Source: Deltaproteobacteria bacterium (GTDB lineage: Bacteria; Desulfobacterota; Binatia; UBA12015). From it: a DNA stretch of 41,361 nucleotides. The stretch covers positions 1 through 41,361 of the forward strand of contig VGTG01000039.1 of NCBI GenBank assembly GCA_016874795.1, in the 5' to 3' direction. Under the pieces are notes generated by a model that saw only the letters and a list, made by a program, of their open reading frames with translations, had not been told where the DNA came from and ran no database searches. Of the stretch, positions 1-6,089 are shown in pieces. Both the position numbers and the translations under genes were made by a program. How positions within the stretch are numbered: position 1 is the stretch's first letter; each line of letters opens with the position of its first letter.

Positions 1-126
1 GCTTCTCCCTCCGGGCTCCTCGACGTACTGTTCAAGTACGCCTGCGTCGCCCTCCGGTCCGAGGCTCGCGAATCTTCGGCACTCTCGACCGCCTCGCGAC
101 GTGATCTGGTGAGAAATGCAGGCTAG
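1..126 (-). repeat. 186-bp inverted-repeat element, copy 1 (cut by window edge)
   Basis: These bases are the reverse complement of the first 126 bases of the two full copies at 4166-4351 and 17851-18036, with no mismatch that I could find. The intact end lies at 103-126 and carries the terminal repeat (ending TGCAGGCTAG). The other end lies outside the window. The element carries no transposase, and short open frames inside it are not genes. It sits 25 bp beyond the 3' end of the hydrolase gene. Identity among copies implies recent spread or strong constraint. Confidence 0.9.
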
Positions 127-150
127 ACCGCGGCGCGTCCTCGGCTCAGC

Positions 151-981
151 TCAGCGCCGCCAGTCCGCGAGCGCTTCGCGCACGGCCGGGATCACCTGCT
201 CCGGCGCCTCGAGCACGCTCTGGTGCGAGGACCGCTCGACGACGACGAAGCGACAGCGCGGGATTCGCGAAGCCTCCGCACGCGCCTGCGCGACCGGGAG
301 GAGCGAGTCCTCGGCGCCCGCGAAGTACAGCGTCGGGACTCGCACCTCCGATAGGAGCGGCGTCACGTCGCCGCGCTCGAACATCGCGGAGCGCGCCGCG
401 AGGAGGAAGGCGCGCTTCTCGCAGCGCCGGAGCCGGTCCGCCACCGTCGCGACGAGCTGCGGGCGGTCGCTCGCGTTCTGCGCGATCATCGCGCCCGCGA
501 TCACCGGAGCCAGGAACGAGCACGGCCCGAAGACGGTGAGAAGAGCGTACGTCAGCCGCGTCAGCACGAGCCGCGAGCCGCTCCAGGGCGCCATCGGCGC
601 ATTGAGGATCACGAGTCCCGTCAGGCGCTCCGGGTGTCGTCGAGCCGCCGCGACGCCGATCTGACCACCCCACGCGGCGCCGATCCAGACGGCGTCGCGA
701 ATCCCGAGGACGTCGAGAACCGAGAGCGCGGCGAAGGCGCAGTCGTCCAGCGAGAAGAGGCCCGGGCTCGATCCGCTGCCTCCGTGCCCGGGGCCGTTCA
801 CGACGACGACGCGATGATCCACGGCGAGCGCCTCCACCAGCGGATCGAGAGCGCGCGCGTCGCAGTAGAGGCTCGGCCAGCACAGGACCGCCGGCCCCGT
901 ACCGCGCACCTCCACCCGAAGGTTTCCGACCTTCGTCGGCACGTCGCGACTCTCGATCACCGGCTCGGCACTCCCGCTCAT
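151..981 (-). CDS. Alpha/beta-hydrolase fold protein with nucleophile Ser replaced by Ala
   Basis: The 276-residue product has the usual layout of a soluble alpha/beta hydrolase: a beta-strand near residue 30 (VLCWPSLYCDAR), a VVVVNGPGHGGSG strand-turn, the nucleophile-elbow region IGAAWGGQIG, an acid turn (AGAEDSLLP) and a C-terminal histidine (SSHQSV). The elbow normally reads G-x-S-x-G; here the nucleophile position, residue 103, is encoded by GCG and is Ala. The protein may therefore be non-hydrolytic or use another chemistry; I cannot name a substrate. I chose the ATG at 981 because GGAGGT lies seven bases upstream; a TTG start eight codons earlier is possible but has no such site. The gene reads toward the copy-1 repeat. 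Confidence 0.85.
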   Translation of the reverse strand: MSGSAEPVIESRDVPTKVGNLRVEVRGTGPAVLCWPSLYCDARALDPLVEALAVDHRVVVVNGPGHGGSGSSPGLFSLDDCAFAALSVLDVLGIRDAVWIGAAWGGQIGVAAARRHPERLTGLVILNAPMAPWSGSRLVLTRLTYALLTVFGPCSFLAPVIAGAMIAQNASDRPQLVATVADRLRRCEKRAFLLAARSAMFERGDVTPLLSEVRVPTLYFAGAEDSLLPVAQARAEASRIPRCRFVVVERSSHQSVLEAPEQVIPAVREALADWRR

Positions 982-1012
982 GGGCGGACCTCCGCAGACC
1001 TCCAAGGCAGCG

Positions 1013-1415
1013 TTAACAAGATCGACCGCTCACCGGCACGTCAGCGTGGTGTGCCCTCCGTTGTACGTGCAGCCCGGCGGCGTTCTTGTTCGTCGCGAAG
1101 ATGTCGACGCCGCGGCCCTTCATCATCGCGACGTCGTCGAGGCACGTGAGCGCGGCGGCGATCGTGCCGTAGCCGTCGCCGTCGAAGACCACGCTCGGCT
1201 CCTTCGCGGAACCGGACCAGGATCTCGTCCGGGATGTCCCCCGCGGGCTCGGGCCCGGCGAAGCCCGGCTGCGCGAACGCGAGCGCGAGCAGAAGAGCCA
1301 GCGTGCGCGTCGCGACCTTCGCGTGAGCCATCGTCCGGATGACGCCGGCCGCCGCCCGCGCGGCGGAGCGAAGCAGCGCCCATGGGCGCCACGATCTCCT
1401 GTTCTTCGTCTGCAT
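1013..1415 (-). pseudogene. Decayed subtilase (peptidase S8) fragment
   Basis: The ATG at 1415 follows AAAGGAGG and opens a frame with a signal-peptide-like stretch (LALLLALAFA...FAGP) and then IPDEILVRFREGA, typical of the start of a subtilase prodomain. Around 1190-1200 the family-like reading jumps by one frame to VFDGDGYGTIAAALTCLDDVAMMKGRGVDIFATN, which resembles the segment before the ATNNSWGG motif of S8 peptidases. The reading then ends at TAA 1013-1015. The prodomain, catalytic Asp and catalytic His regions between these two pieces are missing, as is the Ser region, so this is a remnant with an internal deletion, a frameshift and a truncation. Family assignment is by recalled motifs. 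Confidence 0.6.
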
Positions 1416-1471
1416 CGCCGTCCCTCCTTTGGCTTCCTGCATGGTGGCGGCAGAGGTACTGAGGGAGCGGC

Positions 1472-1523
1472 GCGGAGTCCTTGCGGAGTCCTGGCGGAAT
1501 CCGGGGATTACCCAGGGGATTCC
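1472..1523. promoter_or_regulatory. Three 11-bp-spaced direct repeats plus inverted repeat upstream of the SnoaL/membrane operon
   Basis: The nonamer GCGGAGTCC occurs at 1472-1480 and 1483-1491 and again as GCGGAATCC at 1494-1502, exactly 11 bp apart, about one helical turn. The third copy overlaps the left arm of a 7-bp inverted repeat, GGAATCC (1496-1502) and GGATTCC (1517-1523). The array lies 70-120 bp before the start at 1591 and between divergent genes. It could bind a regulator or RNA polymerase accessory factor; this is inference from spacing only. Confidence 0.35.
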
Positions 1524-1590
1524 CGGGGGTCGGGAAGGCCATGAAGAGGACTGGGAAAAGAGTGAACGCAGAGCGTACCGGGAGGTCGAG

Positions 1591-2100
1591 ATGGACGACG
1601 TGAGCCGCCTCGTCGCGCGCGACGAGATCCGCCAGCTCGCCTACCGCTACGCCCTGGCGATCGACACGCGGAACATCGACACGCTCGTCGGCCTCTTCGT
1701 CGACGACGTTCGGGTCGGCGCCGCCGCCGGGCACGCGGCGCTCCGCGAGAGCTTCGAGGCGCAGCTTCGTGCGACCGGCATCACGATCCTCTTCGTCGCG
1801 AACCACCTGATCGACTTCGACGACGACGAGCACGCGCGCGGCGTCGTGTACTGCAAGTGCGAGGCGCAGAACGGCGACCGCTGGATCCACCAGGCGATCC
1901 AGTACCGCGACACGTACGAGCGCCGCGCGGGACGCTGGCTTTTCGTCCGGCGCCGGCACCTCCTCTGGTACGGCAGCGAGGTCGGCCAGAACCCGCTCGC
2001 TCTCCCGCCCGCGAACTGGCCGGAGAGCCAGACGGGACGCGGCACGCTTCCAGAGAGCGAGCCGACCTGGCAGGAGTTCTGGCGGCGGCGCCGCTCGTGA
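1591..2100 (+). CDS. SnoaL-like (NTF2-fold) protein
   Basis: The 169-residue product starts with the helix typical of SnoaL_4-type proteins (VSRLVARDEIRQLAYRYALAIDTRNIDTLVGLFVDDV) and continues as the alpha+beta cone fold, with a late strand RAGRWLFVRRRHLLWYG. Members include polyketide cyclases, dehydratases and ring-hydroxylating dioxygenase small-subunit relatives; the substrate cannot be told. I chose the ATG at 1591 because GGGAGG lies five bases upstream; the open frame extends upstream but without similarity. Its stop overlaps the GTG of the next gene (GTGA), so the two are probably translationally coupled. The extreme C-terminus is Arg-rich (RRRRS). Confidence 0.85.
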   Translation: MDDVSRLVARDEIRQLAYRYALAIDTRNIDTLVGLFVDDVRVGAAAGHAALRESFEAQLRATGITILFVANHLIDFDDDEHARGVVYCKCEAQNGDRWIHQAIQYRDTYERRAGRWLFVRRRHLLWYGSEVGQNPLALPPANWPESQTGRGTLPESEPTWQEFWRRRRS

Positions 2101-3650
2101 CCTCGACGACGGTTCACACCCTGCGCGCGCGCAGCGCGAGCGGCGCGACCGCCGCGACCCTCGCGGCCGTCGCCGGCTTCGCGGCGACACTCTACCTCTA
2201 CTACCCGGGCTTCATGACCTGGGACTCGACGTTCCAGTTCGCGCAGGTCGTCTCGGGTCAAGTCGAGAATTCCCATCCGCCGTTGATGGTCTACGTCTGG
2301 ATGCTCGCGAATGCGGTCGTCTATGGGCCGGGCGGGATGCTGATCCTTCAGGCGGCCGCGTACTGGACCGGCCTCGCGCTCATCGCGGCCGCGCTCGGTC
2401 GCTCGGCTGCGATCGCGGCGGCGCTGGTGCTCCTTCTCGGCTTCTTTCCGCCGCTCTTCGCGACGATCGCGATGATCTGGAAGGACACCGGCTGCCTCGC
2501 CTTCCTGCTCCTCGCGACCGGGCTCGCTCTCCAGGCGCGGATGAGCGCGGCGCCACGCAGCCGCGCGACCCTCGTCGTGTGCGGCCTCGCCGCGACGTTC
2601 TACGCGAGCGCGCTTCGCTCGCCGAACCTGCCGAGCGCCCTCCCCCTCCTCTGGCTTCTGTGCGGCGCTCTTCCCGCGCTCTCGCGTCCCGCCTCGAAGC
2701 GGCTCGCGGCGGTCGCAGTGATCGCCGTGGTCTTCGCCGGCGGAATCTTCCTCCTCGACAACGTCGGCGTGAAGCGTCTCCCCTATCGCGCCGCAGTTCC
2801 GCTCTGGGACCTCGCGCGCATTTCGATCGCGCGAAACGAGCTCCTCCTGCCGCCGTACGCGATCCACGATCCCTCGCTCGACCTGCCTCGCCTGCGGGAG
2901 ATCTCCCGAGACTTCCGCTGCGACGTCTACGATCCCGCCGACGGCAAGAAGCCGACGACGGACGTGAGCTTCCGCACGCTCTCGGAGGCCGACGCGGACC
3001 GCCTGATGCGCGACTGGGCGAGCGCGATCGCCGCGCACCCGGGCGCGTATCTCGAACACCGCGGCCACGTGACGAGCCTCCTCTTCACGGATCCGATGAT
3101 GAAGGTCTGGCACGCGATGGAGTCGATCGACGGCTTCACGCTCGACATCGCGTTCGAGCCGCGCCCGCCGTACCGACAGGTGCGAAAGGCGCTCCTCTGG
3201 GCCTCGATGCACGGCTTCTTCACGCCGTGGATCTACGTCGTGCTCGCGACAGGAGTGCTCGCCGCTTCGTACCGCGTGCGGACCGCGACCGCTTCCGAAG
3301 CGAGAGCGGTCGCGCTGAGTGCCCTTCTCTACGTCGCCCCTCTCCCCGTGATCGCGCCGTCGACCGACTTTCGATACACGATCTGGCTCGTCGCCGGATC
3401 GCTCGTCTCGCTCGTGCTCCTCGCCGCCGGGCTCGGGAACGCGATCCAGCCGAGCGCCAGCGCCGCATGGGCGGCCATCGCGACGAGCGCGCGCGCGGCT
3501 CTCGCCGTGCTCCGGAGGAGCACGGGCAAGAGCGGGAGCAGCAGTAGAACTGCACCTTCGTCGAGAGGCTCCACGGCTTGCCGGGCTCGACGCTCTGCAG
3601 CCGGACGACGGCCGTCCACCCGGCCCTCGCGAAGTCGGGACGTCCGATAG
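2097..3650 (+). CDS. Multi-pass membrane protein, GT-C glycosyltransferase-like
   Basis: The 517-residue product begins at GTG 2097, overlapping the previous stop. It has about nine to ten hydrophobic segments. Near residue 40 it reads YYPGFMTWDSTFQFAQV, followed by a SHPPLMVYVWML motif; an Asp-Ser in the first periplasmic loop followed by an HPP motif is the pattern of GT-C-like membrane proteins such as the DUF6020/PMT-related families. A soluble stretch around residues 235-370 separates the first membrane block from the last. The probable role is transfer of a lipid-linked sugar at the cytoplasmic membrane. The last 60 residues are low-complexity, rich in Ser and Arg, and may be a read-through tail. 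Function is inferred only at fold level. Confidence 0.75.
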   Translation: MTSTTVHTLRARSASGATAATLAAVAGFAATLYLYYPGFMTWDSTFQFAQVVSGQVENSHPPLMVYVWMLANAVVYGPGGMLILQAAAYWTGLALIAAALGRSAAIAAALVLLLGFFPPLFATIAMIWKDTGCLAFLLLATGLALQARMSAAPRSRATLVVCGLAATFYASALRSPNLPSALPLLWLLCGALPALSRPASKRLAAVAVIAVVFAGGIFLLDNVGVKRLPYRAAVPLWDLARISIARNELLLPPYAIHDPSLDLPRLREISRDFRCDVYDPADGKKPTTDVSFRTLSEADADRLMRDWASAIAAHPGAYLEHRGHVTSLLFTDPMMKVWHAMESIDGFTLDIAFEPRPPYRQVRKALLWASMHGFFTPWIYVVLATGVLAASYRVRTATASEARAVALSALLYVAPLPVIAPSTDFRYTIWLVAGSLVSLVLLAAGLGNAIQPSASAAWAAIATSARAALAVLRRSTGKSGSSSRTAPSSRGSTACRARRSAAGRRPSTRPSRSRDVR

Positions 3651-3692
3651 CCTTGGCGGCGTCCTCACGCGGAACGTCCAGGCTGCGCTCGC

Positions 3693-4025
3693 TCAACCAT
3701 CCTCATCATCGATGATCGCATGGTCGCAGAGGTCCTCGACGACGGAATGAAGCTCGATCGAGAACCACTTTCGAAACGTCGCGAGATCGCGCCGTGGCGG
3801 CCACGCCGATTCATCCGTGTGCCAACCCCAGAGCTCTCTCTCGAAGACCTCGGCGTGGAGCTGTGCGAGGATCCCCTGCGCTTCGTCGTCGGACTCGAAC
3901 TGCGGGATGAGGTAGACGGTCTGCTCACCCTCGACGCTCGGAAGAATGCCTGAATCATCGAGCCCTGCGGCCCACTCGAGGAAAGGCCCTTTTGGCCGGA
4001 CGATCAGAACACCCCTGTTGATCAT
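3693..4025 (-). CDS. Conserved small acidic protein of unknown function
   Basis: The 110-residue product (MINRGVLIVRPKGPFLEWA ... GEQTVYLIPQF ... ERELWGWHTDESAWP ... FRKWFSIELHSVVEDL) is soluble and acidic with several conserved-looking Trp residues. I recall similar unnamed proteins in many bacteria with the same VRPK, TVYLIP and LWGWHTDE blocks, but no function is known to me. I chose the ATG at 4025 because GAGGGGAA precedes it; a start at 4061 is possible. It lies 32 bp downstream of the methyltransferase relic on the same strand and may once have been co-transcribed with it. Confidence 0.75.
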   Translation of the reverse strand: MINRGVLIVRPKGPFLEWAAGLDDSGILPSVEGEQTVYLIPQFESDDEAQGILAQLHAEVFERELWGWHTDESAWPPRRDLATFRKWFSIELHSVVEDLCDHAIIDDEDG

Positions 4026-4057
4026 GTTCTTCCCCTCGCTGCCTCGTGACTCCGCCG

Positions 4058-4412
4058 TCACGTCGCACGACCGAACGTATGATACGCGAAGACGAAGTTC
4101 GCCTCGCCGTACACGTATCCACCGGGCTTCAGCACCTCGTGGATCTGCGCTGCCACCTCGAACGACTAGCCTGCATTTCTCACCAGATCACGTCGCGAGG
4201 CGGTCGAGAGTGCCGAAGATTCGCGAGCCTCGGACCGGAGGGCGACGCAGGCGTACTTGAACAGTACGTCGAGGAGCCCGGAGGGAGAAGCTCGCGAAGA
4301 TTCGGTGCTATCGGCCGCCGCAGTAGGGATCTGGTGAGAAATGCAGGCTAGCGCAGGTGCTCGAGCACCGCGAGCGCGAAGAAGAAGTCGACGGTACCGC
4401 CCGCAGACGAGC
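4058..4412 (-). pseudogene. SAM-dependent methyltransferase remnant split by the 186-bp element
   Basis: Read on the minus strand, about 4409-4352 encodes AGGTVDFFFALAVLEHLR, the motif-II/III region of a class I (Methyltransf_11-like) enzyme. The 186-bp element follows. Then 4165-4058 encodes SFEVAAQIHEVLKPGGYVYGEANFVFAYHTFGRAT and a stop, which is the expected continuation (EIHRVLKPGG block). If the element and one copy of CTAG are removed, the two halves stay in the same frame, with only the TAG of the target as an in-frame stop, at the place where relatives carry one residue. The N-terminal SAM-binding part cannot be found between here and 4530. The gene is therefore both interrupted and truncated. 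Confidence 0.7.
4166..4351 (+). repeat. 186-bp inverted-repeat element, copy 2 (MITE-like)
   Basis: The copy is complete and identical to 17851-18036. The first 24 bases (CTAGCCTGCATTTCTCACCA plus GATC) are the exact reverse complement of the last 24. A second, imperfect inverted pair lies inside (element positions 35-63 against 125-153, about 23 of 29 matching), and a small hairpin (CGTACT/AGTACG around TGAAC) marks the centre. The decamer CGAAGATTCG occurs twice in direct orientation. CTAG at both ends suggests a duplicated four-base target, as with IS5-type YTAR targets. It lies inside a methyltransferase relic. Confidence 0.93.
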
Positions 4413-4530
4413 CGGATTCCCCACTCCGAGGAGCAAGCGGTCCGTCCCGTGCACGGGGAAAAGTACGACGGCGAGGCGCCTTGTCGGTCGGCCCATGCGA
4501 AGAGCTCGCAGTGAGAAGCAAGCGGAAGAT

Positions 4531-6018
4531 TCACGCGCCGCCGAGGCTTCGCAGCGAGAGCGCGACGAAGAAGCCGTAGAACACGGCCGTCGCGACGAGC
4601 ATCGCGCGCCGCCAGAGCGGCGGACGCACGTGCTCCGGCAGGAGCCGGGTGTTCACGTGCAGCAGGTGCAGGGACGCGACGATCAGCACCACGGCGCCGA
4701 GGTTCGCGCTCAGCTTCAAGAGGAAAATCGGCGGCGCGAGCCGTAGCGCGACGATGCCCCACAGGACGACCGCGCCGAGCACCGCGTAGTACACCGCGCG
4801 CACGTCGCCGCCGCGCCAGGAGCGCACGCGGCGGCTCCCCGTCCACAGGATGTCCGTGATCGACCGCACCATCCCCTCGAGCAGGTCGAGCTGCGTCTTG
4901 AAGAGGATCCAGACGCCGAGGAACGCGATCACGCCCCCGAGGAGCGGTCCCGCCTTCGCGGCGAATCCCTGTGCGAGCGCGGATCCGATCCCGAGGCCCT
5001 GGATGTCGGTGCCGCGCGGAAAGAGCGTCACGTAGAGCAGCGCCGGGAGGAGCATCCCGAGGAGCGCGCCCGCGAAGAAGACGCCCCATTGATCGGCGCG
5101 CACGACGCGCCACCAGCCGCGCCAGCGGCGCATCGCCTCCGCGTCCGGCGCGAAGACGAAGCCGGTGTCCGCGAGGTGGACCTTGCGGCCGCCGATCGCG
5201 GCGGGGATGAATCCTGCGCGCTCGCCCATCCCGTAGCCGCGGTCGCGTGCCCAGTTCGAGAGCGTGAGATTGACGACGCCGCCTGCGCCCGAGTAGGCGA
5301 CGAGCGCGCCGAGCAGGAAGAAGTCCATCCCGTCGGGCAGAAGAGCGAGCTCTCTCGCCTCGGCGTCCCAGCCTCCGAGCCCGGCGATGGCCGCGAGCCA
5401 CGTTCCCGCGGGAACGAAGGCCACGGCGAGGACGACGAATCCGCCGAGGATGCACACGACCAGGATCCAGTTGAGCACCTCGAGCGTCCGCTCGATGCGG
5501 CGCCCGAACGAGAGCACCAGGACGCAGGCGAGGAACGTCGCGACGCCGATCGCGTAGAGCGTCTCCGCGTCCGCGGGACCGGCGACGCGTCGCGCGAACA
5601 GGAAGAAGATCGCCGCCGCCGCGGTCCCCGCCCACGCCGGCCAGCCGATCTGCAGGAAGTAGAGTCCCGCGTAGACCAAGGCCCAGAGCCGCGAAGAGGG
5701 ACGCGTGCGCATGAAGCCCGTGAACACGGGCTCGCCCGTCGCGAGCGTGTAGCGCATCACCTCGGTGTTGAAGAGCGTCTGCAGGAAGACTGCGACCGTC
5801 GTCACCCAGAGGAGCGAGAGGCCGTGGCGCACGAACACGGCGGGGCCGAGGAGGAACTCGCCGCTGCCGATCGAGGCTCCGAGCACGATCACGCCCGGGC
5901 CGACGACGGAGACCCAGCCGAGCCCGCGCGGCGCGGGCGGTACCGGCAGCTCCGCGCGCGTCCACGGGTCGAGCCCCGAGCGCGCCTCCGTGGCGCCGTC
6001 GTTCGTTCCCGCTGCCAA
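4531..6018 (-). CDS. NRAMP-family-like membrane transporter lacking the DPGN and MPH motifs
   Basis: The product, about 495 residues, is a multi-pass inner-membrane protein of the LeuT/APC fold with around 11-12 helices. It resembles the NRAMP-related group: helix 1 reads VGPGVIVLGASIGSGEFLLGP and helix 6 reads GALVAYSGAGGVVNLTLSNWARDRGYG. Canonical NRAMP metal-site motifs (DPGN in helix 1, MPH in helix 6) are absent, so manganese or iron transport cannot be assumed; the substrate could be another cation or organic solute. The start is uncertain: TTG at 6018 is the only start codon close to the conserved region and has no clear ribosome site. The gene follows the beta-helix gene on the same strand after about 70 bp. 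Confidence 0.8.
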   Translation of the reverse strand: MAAGTNDGATEARSGLDPWTRAELPVPPAPRGLGWVSVVGPGVIVLGASIGSGEFLLGPAVFVRHGLSLLWVTTVAVFLQTLFNTEVMRYTLATGEPVFTGFMRTRPSSRLWALVYAGLYFLQIGWPAWAGTAAAAIFFLFARRVAGPADAETLYAIGVATFLACVLVLSFGRRIERTLEVLNWILVVCILGGFVVLAVAFVPAGTWLAAIAGLGGWDAEARELALLPDGMDFFLLGALVAYSGAGGVVNLTLSNWARDRGYGMGERAGFIPAAIGGRKVHLADTGFVFAPDAEAMRRWRGWWRVVRADQWGVFFAGALLGMLLPALLYVTLFPRGTDIQGLGIGSALAQGFAAKAGPLLGGVIAFLGVWILFKTQLDLLEGMVRSITDILWTGSRRVRSWRGGDVRAVYYAVLGAVVLWGIVALRLAPPIFLLKLSANLGAVVLIVASLHLLHVNTRLLPEHVRPPLWRRAMLVATAVFYGFFVALSLRSLGGA

Positions 6019-6089
6019 CCGGGCAGCCGGTATCAGGTGCGTCCCGTGCTCGACAAGAAGAAGCGCGTCGCTTCGCCTCCGCGCCTCGA

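Noticed and set aside
982-1005. TTG start for the alpha/beta hydrolase
   Set aside because: The ATG at 981 has GGAGGT at good spacing, and the extra eight codons add nothing family-like.
1857-2096. Upstream extension of the membrane-protein gene
   Set aside because: It overlaps the SnoaL-like gene in another frame and shows no membrane or family features; GTG 2097 is coupled to the previous stop.
4166-4351. Complete insertion sequence
   Set aside because: Too short to code for a transposase, and no transposase gene exists in the window, so it can only be non-autonomous.
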